Shown piece by piece: positions 31,901-46,000 of a DNA stretch of 64,000 bases. The DNA is taken from assembly GCF_036588685.1 (NCBI RefSeq), contig NC_086375.1, positions 47,748,955 through 47,812,954 on the forward strand, written 5' to 3'. Every line of letters begins with the position of its first letter. Positions within the stretch are counted from its first letter, which is position 1. The notes under the pieces were generated by a model. It was not told the DNA's origin. It worked only from the letters and a program-made list of their open reading frames with translations, and ran no database searches. The position numbers and the translations under genes are program-made. This DNA is from Mytilus trossulus. Taxonomy: Eukaryota > Mollusca > Bivalvia > Mytilida > Mytilidae.

Positions 31901-34900
31901 AAAACAACCTAAACCAGCACATAACAAAGGGACACAGCAAAGTAAGTCGGAGAGATCGACGCACAAAGTGACGTCACTTTTGAATTTTTCTTAAATTTCC
32001 CAAAAATAAGATATAATTCTAGGTTAGATTTATATTACTGATATACCATGTATTAATAACAACATAAATTACAAGACTTTAATTGATATAAAATTACCTG
32101 TCACTCCCTACCCTTTTCAAATTGCTTGTTTAAAAAATATGGACAATCAATCCACCTGTTGAAAGTCATCTGCAAATGTTGAATCTTTATAGATATTGGT
32201 GTAAATATAACAAAATTTCAATCTGAAACATCTGGACAATTTTTTGATATACACACATTTTCCTTGTCACTAATATTATAGTTGATCAATGAGGTTGAAA
32301 GCTATGTTATAATAAAAAAAAAGGTAAATAAAACCGTCATTCTGTTCCTATGAATTTATAGGCTAAGTTTACAATAAGTCTTTTCAGATATTGAGGATAG
32401 TGCCCTTCTGTATCTTAGAATTTTTTACTTGACATAATTTGAAATAAATATCCACGAAAAATCAATTTGAATGTGTGCATGCCAGGACAATGATATTCAT
32501 CTATGGCAAAAACAACTTAATGTTAACTCAGTTATTGGTCTTTCTGTACGTTTTAAACTTGATAATGAAATTGATGTCGAAAAATATGTGGCTTTAAAAA
32601 GCATGAATCGTATGTAATAATATGTTCTAGAGTCATTAGTTGTTTACCTTTCACAACAGTCACCCCTAGAACCGACCAAAAATAAAACTTGTACTAGTTC
32701 TTCTTATAATTGTATTCATACCCAAATCGTTGATCGTCAAAATTCTTTAATGAACCTGAAATGAATAGACCTTTCAAAAGTGTATTTTTAGTTGTTTTGC
32801 ATTTGATTAAGTACACACTTTGCTGTTCTTTTAGATCAGCTGCATAAAGTTAAGTAAGCCATTTTTACATGATAATTGGATTTTAAATGAACAGATGACA
32901 GTCAACTACAAGTTATTTAAACACAAATGAGCAACATCTTAGGTGAAGCTTGAATTATATGATAATTAGAGAAATAAGAAATGTCAAAAAGGAGACACTC
33001 TAATTGAAATCTAACAGTAACTTACTTCGGAAAGCTAAAATCGCAAGGAAGTAATTTGTTTAATTGATTGATATGGACATTTTTGTAGACATTTTTTGGA
33101 TCTTTGTGTCAATGTCATTTGACAGCGTTAATGCGTATCAAAATTGGCTTTAATCATTTTGATCTCATTGGTCATTGCTTGTATCGAAGATCTAGAAACA
33201 CTTTTCGTGGGCATGGAAGGCTGTATCGTGCGTTTTTCTCAACAAATGAAAATTAAAACGAAGTAGGTTTTTTTCAATTATGAAACACTTGACATCTTAT
33301 AAAGACATATTTTAAGAAATAAGCATATTCACATTTTATAGAAATAATTGTAACTACATCGTCAAATGTTATAAAGTTCCATCTACCAGTCCACATCAAT
33401 ACAAATCGACCTCACTTGTTAATCATTTTTGAGTGTTTGTTAAGGTTCTGTTTCTTCGTATTAGTTATGCGCACAGTTTGTTTATTCTGCAATGCAATAA
33501 TACCTGATGTGTAAATATTTTACAACTGATTAAAATATAACTAATTCCGAAACGGTCGTCTTTTTCTTTTCTATGTTTCGACATAGGCAGCACATTCGAT
33601 TTCAAAGGTATACAATTCAAGTTTCCTAATCACATGATTGTATTTATTTGTAGTTATTGCTGAGTCGTTCCAAAACAATATATTACCTAAACTATCAGTT
33701 ATTCTGCCATCTTCTGCAAGTATAGTTTAACCTATTCAAATTTAAACAATTTCCCTACTTTTTGCAATGATGCTCTAGATATTAATGATTTCCGATTGCT
33801 CCAAACATTCTGAAAATCTTTTTGATCACTTATTCTAAAATTAAAAACGTATGAACGTGGATTTGTTTTGTTTGAGTTTGAATATAACAGTTATCTTACT
33901 TCCTCGTTTTGAGTTAATGAGAGTCCATGTAAGTTAAAGGTAAGTCATACTTAAAATGGAAATTTAGAATATTTGTATTGACTTATTTCAATCTTTTATA
34001 AAGGTCTTTGTCGTTTACTTTCATGTTAAAATGTTGATCTGGTCATATTATATTGCTTTGTTTCTTACAAACAATCAAATTTTCATAATTTACTGTAGCG
34101 AATTTCCTGGCCGACGTCTACCACTACTTTCTTGATTTTTTTGACTGAATGTGCATATTGCATTTTGGGTTATAATGATATTTGCTCGTCTGGAAAAGTG
34201 CTTTAAAAATTCGACCAGTCAAGCCGCAAAATTGTTTAATGTTCGATATAAAAATCATAGGTCTATCTATATAAACAAGATTCAACATAAACAAGATTTT
34301 AAAGACAGACATCTTGTTTGTATAGACGCGTGATTGTATAATTCTATTTTCAAACAATGACAAGCCATTTTTTGAATTGTAGGGTATTGATTTAAAATAT
34401 AAAGGGAAGATAACATTTTTTTCTCGATAGGTTTTAAGTTCTCAAATAGATAAAAGTTTACAACGGATATTATATATATTGTTTCGCTCGCTCGAATTCA
34501 AACGTACAAAAGGCCTATTAAGTACGATTTTGAAAGCTAACATGTAAATAATATTGACAGCCGGTTGTCAAAGCATATATGGAAAAGTAAATAGTCCAAA
34601 TTTATTCCCCTAATAAATACAACATAAATTAAATAAAGCTTAGAGAATATATTTTTTAGTAAAGCTCAGACAGGAAATAATATGACGTCTATAATGAGTA
34701 TCTACAAACACTTTATATTACAGGAAATTCGGCAATTATTTTGATAACTTAAGTCATACAATGAACACTGTATATCATCAACCACCGGATGTACTGCCGA
34801 AGCGGTGGGAAAATCTCAGGTCAATTTCTTCTTATTGTCACTATACTCTACGTTTTGCTTACATGTAAAGTTTTGTGATACTGATTTCTAATAATGTAGC

Positions 34901-35499
34901 TACTATTTACGGCTGATAATGATCCTATATTGACGGTCTCTTTCTTAAATCACCTCAATTGACTGTCCTTTTGGTATCTTTCGTCCCTCTTTTGGACAGT
35001 ATGGTACCTGTTAAGCAAAGAATGAGACGAGTTCAAACACATTTATCCTTCAACTATACCTTTGACGTTTTCGTAGAATAGTGGAATATGCCATTTAAGC
35101 TTAAACCATACTGTATTTTGAAAAGAAATATATTTTTACACAGAGATTTATGTCAATAAAGCGGATAACTGGAAGGCGAACAACGGCAAATTGTTGTTTA
35201 CTGTAAGGAGATTTGAATAGATTCATTGTCACAACAACGTGCACAACCGCAATACGTATTTTGGTAAATTATACTGAATCATATACCCTTTACTTGGTTG
35301 TCATCGGCTATCAATCACAGTGATTTTACGCTTAATCATTCTGTCAAAGAATTTCTAATGGGGGTATAAATAGAATGAAAGAATAAATGTCCTTAACACG
35401 TACGATATCACAAGTGGGCGTTACAGACGAACGTTTACCTATTCTGACCTAACCAATTAATATTCTGAGCGTGCCAAGAAATAGTTTTGTCCACGCTGT

Positions 35500-35508
35500 T
35501 ATAAAAAA
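35500..35508 (+). promoter_or_regulatory. TATA box of copy C
   Basis: TATAAAAAA in 'cacgctgttataaaaaa', 138 bases before the ATG and identical in context to the copy B element. A second TATAAATA lies at 35366-35373 and has no counterpart in B. Confidence 0.55.
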
Positions 35509-35637
35509 GATTCTAGGTATTTTTTGTTTCTTTGCTTCTTAGATACCCATACACGGTGGTGATGCTGAACAATGTTGAAATTATAGTTGTTTCATTATGC
35601 AGGCAGTAAATAATGATATCCTTTAACTTAGTAAACC

Positions 35638-37048
35638 ATGGAAGAAGGAGGTGTAAGTATAAGAGAAAAACGCCTTCAATGTTTACACTGTAAAGCACAG
35701 TTTGACGAAGAGGTCCATCTACCAAGAGTTTTACCATGCCTGCATACTTTCTGTTCGACGTGTTTGAAGAAGCTTATGAAAAACAATCTCATTACTTGCC
35801 CAACATGTCATGATAATTCTAAAACATCCGGGGATTCATTGGAAACGTATCAGATTGATTTCACCCGAAAAGATCTAGTTTCCTTCCACAAGAAGTTCTG
35901 CCAGTCATCAAAAGTAGAGTGTGACAGGTGCGCTGAAAACAAAGCAGAATTCTGGTGTTGCGATTGTGAAAACTTTTCATGTAGCGGCTGCAATAAAAGT
36001 CATGAGAGAAATAAAAAATGGAAAACTCACAAAGTTGTAAGCATTACCGAAATAAAAGATCCATCGCATTTCCAACATGAGGTGCTATGTAGTAGAAAAG
36101 GACATAAAAACAAGCCATTAGAATTCTACTGTACAGGGAAAAGTTGTAAAAAGGCTGTGTGCGGTACATGCTGGAAGGTTGACCACTCTGACAAGACACA
36201 ACATACACCAACAGATATCGAAGACCAATTTGTAGAGGAAAGAGACAGTCTTTTCAAGAAAGCAGAAAAGCTAAATGAAAAGCAAATTCAGATAACGAAT
36301 CTCCAAAAGAGAATAGATGAGGAAGCTTATGATGTCACAAAGCAAACTATTTCGGCGGAATTTGAAATTAGTTCTTTTTTTAATCAGTGTATCAAGCTGT
36401 TAGAGAAGAGAAGAGATGATCTGTTGGAGACGGTTAGCACAATTTCACAGAACAAAGAAATAGTTCTGACGAACCAAAAACAGGAACTTGAAGAGTTCAA
36501 GTATAGATTGTCAGATGCAAACATTTTCCTCGAGCAATCATGTCTTTCGCATAATTCAGCAGGATTTCTAAACCTCGTTCAAGTTATAAACCAAAGATTT
36601 GAAGATTTGATACAAGAAAAGTACGATGAAGCTCCTAGAGTTTGTAGCCAAATCGGTTTTTCAAACGTAACCACAGGAGATGACTTATACATACTTAAAG
36701 GAAAAAATCTGCAAAGAATGATTGAACATCATGCGGAAATTTCAGCTTCTAATGCATATCCACCAAACACAGAAATGGTACTAGTAAAGACGAGAGGGAA
36801 GCAAACTCTTCACGTAACCTTGAAAGACGTCAGGGGAAATATTATAAATGATTCCTCTTTACGGGTGTCTGCTGTTCTTAACAATAAATCCTCTGGTGAT
36901 GAAACAAAATTACGATTTACCTGTATGGGCAATGGCAGATTCAAATCTCTACAGAACATTAAAGATGTTGATGTCTATATTGATATTCAGCTGAATAAGA
37001 AACAATTCACGGAAGAAGTGAAGATTGAATCATTGAACTGTGTAACAG
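35638..37048 (+). CDS. Copy C exon 1: RING, B-boxes, coiled coil, filamin-like
   Basis: 1411 nt, strong start context (aaaccATGG), donor ACAG|GTATTA. The RING has all eight metal ligands. B-box 1 has CDRC...CCDC...CSGC. B-box 2 has CSRKGH, FYC, CKKAVCGTC and late His residues. The coiled coil is rich in Glu/Lys/Gln. The last ~90 residues (LHVTLKDVRGN, GNGRFKSLQN, VYIDIQLNKKQF) form a weak filamin/Ig-like domain, better visible in copy A. Reading into the intron would add about 40 residues and a stop inside the MITE at 37072. Confidence 0.9.
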
Positions 37049-40000
37049 GTATTATTATAATTAATGTAAATGGTTCGAGACCACAATTCTCGAATATAGT
37101 CCCTAGTGTTGACAGTGGGTTACTTGCATTAATTTTGATACCCCTTCCAAATTTATTTCTCCATGTTTAATGCCTCAAATTGCAAGTAGGGGGTGAAATT
37201 ACACTGTAAAACAATTTGGGTTCAGAATTTTAAAGGAAAGTAGTGATTTGGTCGCGCTAAAAAGGTTAAAAATTAGCACTTCGGAAGCTGTCAAAAGATT
37301 TCAAGACGCCCTAAACATAAAATTGTCCATATTTTGAATAAGAGCCGATGAAGTTTTCTATAATTTTGATATAATTTGTCCCGAAAGTAGTACAACACAC
37401 CGTAAAAATTTCTTTGAGAAACCGCAGTTGGGATTTTTGTTGATGTCATTTATGTTTTAAAAGGAATGCACTACGAAATGATTGTGGTCTCGGACCAAAT
37501 GATTTGTTAAAAAAAATTGAATTGATTGATAAAAAAAACTAATTACAAATTCTCATAATAAGAATATTTCTTGTTCATATGTTCCCGTGCAATTCATGTC
37601 TTTAACATAACTATCAATAACCTGTTTGCTAAATAAAAAATACTAACGTATTTACAAATTTTCAATCACAGACATTTCACTCACCTTATAGTTAACAAGA
37701 AGCCAATATGTGTGCCATGGTATATTAATAAAAAGATGATTGAATCAACAATATTAGTCTCTTACTTAACACTGCAATTAAAGCGGAAGGTTTGGCATGC
37801 CACAAAACCATGTTCAACCCACCATTTTTTTTATAAAATGTCCTGTACCAAGTCAGGAAAATGTCAATTGTTACATTATGGTTCATTTCTGTGTGTGTTA
37901 CATTTCGATGTTGTGTCTTTGTTGTGTCGTAGTTCTCTTATATTTGATACGTTTCCCTCAGTCTTAGTTAGCAACCCGGATTTTTTTCTCTCTATCGATT
38001 TATGTATTTTGAACAGCGGTATACTACTGTTGCCTTCATTTACAAAATCTGTACTCCATGGTCAAAATACATATTATCCTTCATGCCAATAAAACATTTA
38101 ACAATTTAAATATTTTAAAGATATTTTTGGTTTACAGAAACAAGTATCAAATAAAATCACAAAAATACTGAACTCCGAGGAAAATTCAAAAAGGAAAGTC
38201 ATCAATCAAATGCAAAAATAAAAAGCTCAAACACATCAAACGAATGGATAACAATTGTCGTATTCCTGACTTGGTACAGGCACATTCTTAAGTAGAAAAA
38301 AGTGGAAATCTGGTTTTATATGTAGCTAACCCTCTCACTTGTATGACAGTCACATCAAGTTCAATTATAACAAAATACAACACAAACAGACATAATAGGT
38401 AAAAATGTCAAAAATAGGGGTACAGCAGTTAACATCGTATAAATCATTAGAAACAAACAAATGTAACAAAGAAGCACAGAAAGGCATCCATCAAATTTAA
38501 CATATAGATATAGGAAAATGTGGATTGAGTGCCAATGAGACATCTCTCCATCCAAGTAACAATTTATAAAAATAAATCATTATAGTCAATGTGCGGCCTT
38601 TAACACGGAGCATTGGCTCACACTGAACAGCAAGCTATAAAGGGCCACACAAATTACTAATGTTACACCATTCCAACGGTAAAACCAACGCTATAATCTA
38701 TATAAAAGCGAGAAACGAGAAACACGTATGAACTACATAAACAGACGACAACTACTGAACATCAGATTCAAACATTTGCAGCGGGATTAAAAGTACCAAA
38801 CCTTCTCCCTTTTCTGAAACAATAGTATAACATCACAACATAGAAGAACACTATAAAATATCAATTAAAAAACGAAAATTATCACACAATTAACGAATAA
38901 ACTTGATCTGTGATACCTGCAAATACATAGTTATCCTCAATTTTGCTTCTGATTTTAACTTTATATATATATATGTGTATTTCATTAATATATATTCAAA
39001 GGTAATCCAGAAGAAGAGACAGATAATGTAGAAGAAAATGGTGAGTATTACTATTATTCAACAAACTTGTTTATCTATATAAGAAGTGTGAAAGAGTCTA
39101 CACTGACTGGTGTGCATCATTATCGCCTCCATTCCCTCAAAAAGGATAATAATATCATTAAATAATTCTTATATGATTTGCATATTAGGGAATACATTGA
39201 AATGATTTGTGGAGAGGACTTCCGGTAGTTGATCGTGACGTTGGTTGGTTATTTTTCGATAGACGACGTTTAAACAATTTTAAGATAATCAAATGGACAA
39301 AGCTGATACTTCATGACTGAACAAGTATTTGAATATGCTTATTGTAATAATACATAGTTTGTATGTGAATAAGTGTATACACACATCAACACTTTTTTTT
39401 ATATATTTTTTTTATAGATTTATTCGATGAAGAAAAAGATCTTACAGATTCTGAAGAAGAATGGGGTCTGTAAATGTTTTATAATGGTATACTACTTTTG
39501 CTTTATTTACATTTCCCAATAAGAAAAAAGAATACCAAAGTTCGAGGTAAGTTCATAATTGGTGGTCCTCTTAACTGACCAAATTAAACTTTATCGACCA
39601 AAGTAACGAGTGCCAAACAACTGTCACATCCTTGACACGATTCATGCTTTTGCTGGGTTAAAGCTAGCAAGACCGTTCACGGGTATGACAGTTGGTTGTT
39701 TTTCCGTCGAAGTGATAACACGAAAATATTCAGAACATATACAGAAATAAGGGTGTTAGGTAATTCGCGGAAAATGTGTTATATAAAATAACTCAAAATG
39801 TCAGTTTTCCAATATGCACAATGTGTAAGATCGTATAAGGTTCATAAACCTTTGGATTCATATATCTGTGATTGTTTGTGTGGACGTAGCGCGCGTCTGA
39901 TGTATACAAATAATTTTTAACCTGTTACCTTTTGATTATTATTCGTTTGTTTCTCAGTCCTATAATTTCTTCCATTTATTTATTGTAGCCCTATCGTGTA

Positions 40001-43000
40001 ATAGTATCTTTTTAATGTTATGATTTACACTGTCATTAAAGCGGGAGGTTTGGCATGCCAGAAATCCAGGTTTAACCCACCATTTTTTTCATAAAATGCC
40101 CTTTACCAAGTCAGGAAAATGGCCTTTGTTACATAATAGTTCGTTTCTGTGTGTGTAACATTTCGATGTTGTGTCTCTGTTGTGTCGTAGTTCTCTTATA
40201 TTTGATACGTTTACCTCAGTTTTAGTTTGCAACCCGGATTTGTTTTTTCTTTATCGATTTATGAATTTTGAACAGCGGTATACTACTGTTGCCTTTATTT
40301 ATGGTAGTGTATTGATTTTATAGATAAATTATGATTATGAATGAGTGCTTCCAAACTAAAAAAAGGAGAATGTATAGTAAACTTATGAATATCTTAAGCA
40401 AAGAACAAAAGTCGAGCAGATGTAATTTTTTCGTAAAATTAAGAGGAATATCTACGCAGAAAACAATTGAATACGACTTAGACAAGTTAATTATTCTTTT
40501 GAAAGATTTCAGCACTGCATACTTTCAATAGAATTAAGAATGTGTGGTATGAATGTCAATGAGATAATTCACCATCAAAGTCACAATGTGTGTAAAAATT
40601 AAATCATTATAGGTCAAAGTACGGCCTCCAACAAGGAGCTTTGACTCTTACTGAACAGCAAGATATAAAGGGCCCAAAAATTATTAGTGTAAAACAATTC
40701 AAAGAGGAAAGCCAACGGCCTTGTCTATGTAAAAAATGAGAAACGTAAACACTTATGAATAAACTCATCATAGGTACCAGGATTGAAATCTTATATTTAC
40801 GCCAGACGCGCGTTTCGTTTACAAAACACTCATCAGTGACGCTCGAATCACAACATGTAAAAGAGGCCAAATAAAGTACGAAGTTGAAGCGACAGTAACA
40901 ATCAAAACCAAGGAGAAAACAAAGAATCACAAAACCAAAGCATTGAGGACTAAAAATTCCAAAAGTTTTTCCAAATATAGTTAAGGTAAATTATTCCTTA
41001 GGTAGAAAAGCCTTAGTATTTCAAAAATTCAAAATTTTGTTAACAGTTAGTTTATAATCATTAACATATCAATGATGGCTCAAGTCAACACAGAAATAAA
41101 CCACTGAACAACAGAATCCTGCCATAGGAATGGTGCAAACAAGTGCAGCAGGTTTAAACGTTTTAACAGGCGCAATGCCTCACCCTAACATGATACCATA
41201 GCGTAATACAATACAGAGAAAACATACTATAAAATTTCAGTTGAAAGGGCATAACTCAATCAAAAAGAGGCATTGTATGTATTAATTATTGAAACAAACC
41301 GATATTATAAATACTTTTTTTCTAATTTTTCTAGATTTCAGTGCAGATAATGCTGATGATATCAATCACGAAAAAGGTGAGTTTGGTTGTTTTTGTAATA
41401 ATTTTTATACGCCCGTCGTCTTTTAGACAGGACGTATTATGGTATATCGTCGTCCGTCCGTCCGTTCGTCCCTCTGTCTGTCCGTCCGTTCGTCCGTCCG
41501 TCCGTCCGTCCGTCGTCCACACTTCGGACAATAACTCAAAAATACTTTCACCAATTTCCATGAAACTTGAGTGAATTGTTTATATCTATTGACGTAAGCT
41601 CCCTTTCGTTTTTTTTTTTAATTTCAGATTTTAAGTTTTTGATTTATGGGGCTTTATTCATAAAAAAGGGGGGATTTTCAACACTTCGGACAATAACTCA
41701 AAAAGGCTTTCACCAATGTCCATGAAACTTTGGGGAATTGTTTATATCTATTGATGTAAGCTCCCTTTCAATTTTTATAAATTTCAGATTTTAAGTTTTG
41801 GATTTATGGGGCTTTATTCATAAAAAAGGGGGATTTTTAACACTTCGGACAATAACTCAAAAAGGCTTTCATCAATGTCCATGAAACTTTCAATTTTTAT
41901 TAATTTCAGATTTTACATTTCCGTGTATTGAATTTTTATGCTTAAAAAAAGGGGGATATTCAAATTTTGGGACAATAACTAACACTTTCACAAAATTTTA
42001 TGCAACTTTGATAAATTGTTTATATCTATTGACATTAGCTCCCTTTCATTTTTATAAATTTTAGATTTTAAGTTTTCTTAAGTAATGAACAAGATAGAAT
42101 GTATGGGTGAAAAAATAAGACAACAAACTTAGTTAAATTTGAGGTAGCCTTAATAGTGCCATTCTTTTGTGCATTTTTATTTATTATTTTTTTTTTTTTT
42201 GGGGGGGGGGGTGGATTTGACAGGGCTCACACTATTTCTAGTTGCCCAAATAAATCAATTAAAAGCATAAAAGACAAGTTAAAAGAGCAACGGGCGTATC
42301 ATGCGCTAAAGCGCAGCCCTTTATTAATTATTGAGTGGCTATATATTTTTGACACACCATATTGCATGAATCTTTTAATATGTATAGTGACGTTTGAGTT
42401 TTTTCATCTGATAATTGACATTACTTCAGAAACGAAATGTATCGTCGACTTGTTCGTTTATTTGCAGATAAGAGCAGACTTCATATATTCATAAGATTGA
42501 AATAATCTAATTTCATTGCTTAAATTTCAGAGAAGAATGGCTTTATCAAAGAATTTATGTAATGGTAGATCTAGTGTCTTTATTAATCACTATTGGATTG
42601 CAAAATAGCACAATCTGTTTAAATCTGTTATGAATCGTTTACTGTATATTCAGTATTCGCGTAGCAGGTTATTTAAAGTGTGCACTACATTTTTTATGTT
42701 ATTTCGAAATATTACAGTCAATTCTCATAATTTAATTTTTAAATCCATTTTAAATCTGAGTAAATCTGGAAAAAACGTTAATGACGTCACGGTCACATGA
42801 CAAAATTATGTCTATAAGCTGATAAACAAACAACGTCAGCCAATCAGAAAACGCGTAACATCCAAAATTAAATTATATAGATATAAAGGAAACCGTTTTA
42901 TAACGTCACGAAATCTAATAAGAATTCAATCTTTTACTCACTCGCAGCGACCAAGCATTAAAAAATGAGCGAGTGAGAGATTTAATTTGAATTAGATTGT

Positions 43001-46000
43001 AACGTCATGCACGAGTTGGAATTTCTACACGGAAGAACTAATTTCGTAAGCGTTGATCAAATCAGTTGATCTGAACGTAAATTGTGTTATAGATATTAAT
43101 ACTCACTTTTAAAATCAACTCCATGGTCGGATTGTTATCTTTTTGACACATCCTTCATTTCCATTCTCAATTTTATATGTCATCAATTTAATTTTAAGGA
43201 GTTTCTAGTCGATTAAATTCGAACTTTTTATCACTTTATTAAACAATGTCCCTCTAACTTTGTTCAGTTCGTAAGTAAGTCACTCGAGTTTGCCCATGTT
43301 TATCATATTCTTAGCTATGATATGATAGCTTTTGCATATGTGTAATGAGCGGAAGTAAACAAGCCATACTTTCCCATCCCGGCTAAAAGACCCTATCAGG
43401 TGCATCTCGTGCACAAAACCCATAATAGAGCCTCTCGTGCAAGTTACTTCCGGTGCTTCCGGTATCGGTTGTTTACTTTTGATATTTTTTATCAGGACGT
43501 CAAATTTACGGGAACTTCTGTGGGGATAGTTTAGTACTTGCTAAAAAATGCCATTGACAATTATGAATCATTTTATAGTACAACGAACATAAAGTTATAA
43601 TGATTATAAAACTCTTCCAAATTTTTTATGTTTCAAAATGCCTCTATAGGAAATGATACCATAAATATATATAAAGGTAGTCATGCTGTTGTTGGACAAT
43701 CAAAATTGAGAATGGAAATGGGGAATGTATCAAAGAGACAACAACCCAACAATAGAAAACACAACAGCAAAAGGTCACTAACAGGTCTTCAATGTAACGA
43801 GAAATTCCCGCACCCGAAGGCGTCCTTCAGCTGGCCCCAAAACAAATATATACTAGTTCAGAGATAATGAACGCCATACTAATTTCCAAATTGTACACAA
43901 GAAACTAAAATAAAAATAATACAAGATTAACAAAGACTAGAGGCTCCTGACTTGGGACAGGCGCAAAAATGCGGCGGGGTTAAACATGTTTATGAGATCT
44001 AAACCCTCCCCCTAAACATCTAGCCAATGTAGAAAAGTAAACGCATAACAATACATACATTTACAATTCAATTCAAGAGAAGTCCGAGTCTGATGTCAGA
44101 AGATGTAACCAAAGAAAATAAACAAAATGACAATTATACATAAATAAGAACGGACTACTAGCAGTTAACTGACATGCCAGCTCCAGACTTCACTTAACCT
44201 GATTGGGAGATTATGATTTCATCATATGAATATCAGGCACACTCCTTATCGTAAGGGGTTTAGTATCATACCATCATAACATATATGAGAAGAACATAAC
44301 CCGTGTCATGCCAACAACGGGTTTTTTTATAAATGTGTTTAGTTCCGATGCAAAGACACTTTAAGTGAATCAATATTAACGCCAAAATATGCAATCTTTA
44401 TTGACCTGACAACAGTATCGTAACTATATCCCTTCTTAATAAGTCTATTTAAAGGTTTTGTTAGTTTCTGCGGTGAATACTGACATTTTTGTGCTTTATA
44501 AAAAATATTTCCATAAAAAATGTGTATATCATTTCATAATTGGTCATAATTTAACTTCTTTATAAATTTGTTGACTGTTGAAGTTATTGCATTTGTTTAT
44601 TTGCCTTACATAAAACTATTGTCGGAAGTATATGATAAAGCGATTAATACATGACCTTTTCCATATCAGCCTGGGTGTCATCCCGAGACCCTCATATCAG
44701 CCATTGACTTTTTGTTGTGTATTGACAATAGATACATAAAAAATGAATCTCCAAACAAAGCAGAAATAAGTTAGTATTACTAAGTAATCGTTGAAATAGA
44801 AAAAAAACTTTTCCACAATATTTAACCGTCTCACAAGTCAATCTTTGTTTTTGTTAATAACAGGTGCCGTGTTGTCGACGACGGATGGAGAGACTTGCAC
44901 TATTCTAATCGACGGTTTCTGTGAAAGTAAAATATCAGAAAATGATGTAAGAGATTATTTTAGTAACAATGATCTCTCTGGAGGAGGTACAGTGAAGGAC
45001 ATCGATATGAATATTGATGAAGGATGGTGTGTTGTAGTTTTCACAAGCTCTCAAGGTAAGTTGTAAGCTTCTTCAATATAGTTTAAAACATATGTTAAAA
45101 TCAGTCATAAAGGAGCAAACTGAACATCGCGTAAGTTCTTCATGTGGCACTGGCTTATCTTAGTTGTAAATAATTTATTCATTCAGGATTGACTTTGTCA
45201 GTTTTGTTCAAACGTTACAAAAATCCAAGATGAGCACATTTTGCGAGGAAAATTTTTGTTTGAAACACCGCTTAACTTATTGACATAAAGTTATAAGAAT
45301 TAGTAGTACATCTTATTACTTTGGTCAAAAATCATATACAATATATGACAATTAATTGGAAAGCAGTATACTAAGATTACGCCTATAATATTCGATCATT
45401 TCAGGTATTTATATTTTTTTTATTACAGACTCATGTTCATTCTTGGAAACTGAGCTTTCATAGCTGGAAATATTTTACCATAATGTTAGATAGGTTTAAC
45501 AGATACAGTTATTTTAGTTATACTATTTTTCACAATAAAAATTAATGTCTCTCGACCCAAACGGAAAAGAAATCAAGAACACGATCCCAACAAATGTTTC
45601 CTAAATAAATAATATATACATGTACATTAAGGTTCTGTTTTTACATATTTGTCACAGCTGCTAAGGATGTTTGTATCAGACGACACAAGCTGAAGGACCA
45701 CGACGTAAATGTAAAAGCTCATGATAAAAAAATACAAATTGCTCCAGAGTTAAAAGTGATTTCTAACTTAGATGAACACAAATTAGCTTTCATTACAGCT
45801 TCAAATATTAGCAAAGACGTTCTAAATGCACGCTTAAGCATATTTTCAGCTAAAATAGACTGGTCTTCTGTGAAACCAGATGAGCGTTCTCTACAAATAG
45901 CTTCAAACCTTACTTCTGATGTGAAAGATTTTCAGAAGAAAGCTAGGGTATGGGGTAAACATATTGAAAAAGAGGTATTACAGCTCTTTGAAATATTACT

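Noticed and set aside
35513-35737. Minus-strand open frame across the copy C start
   Set aside because: Antisense shadow of the promoter and exon 1 of copy C.
41331-41574. RPSVRPSV- and DGRTDGRT-type open frames on both strands
   Set aside because: Translations of the CCGT microsatellite in the pearl-like element.
41447-42060. CRISPR-like repeat array
   Set aside because: The repeats are ~160 bp, diverged and without unique spacers, in a eukaryotic transposon.
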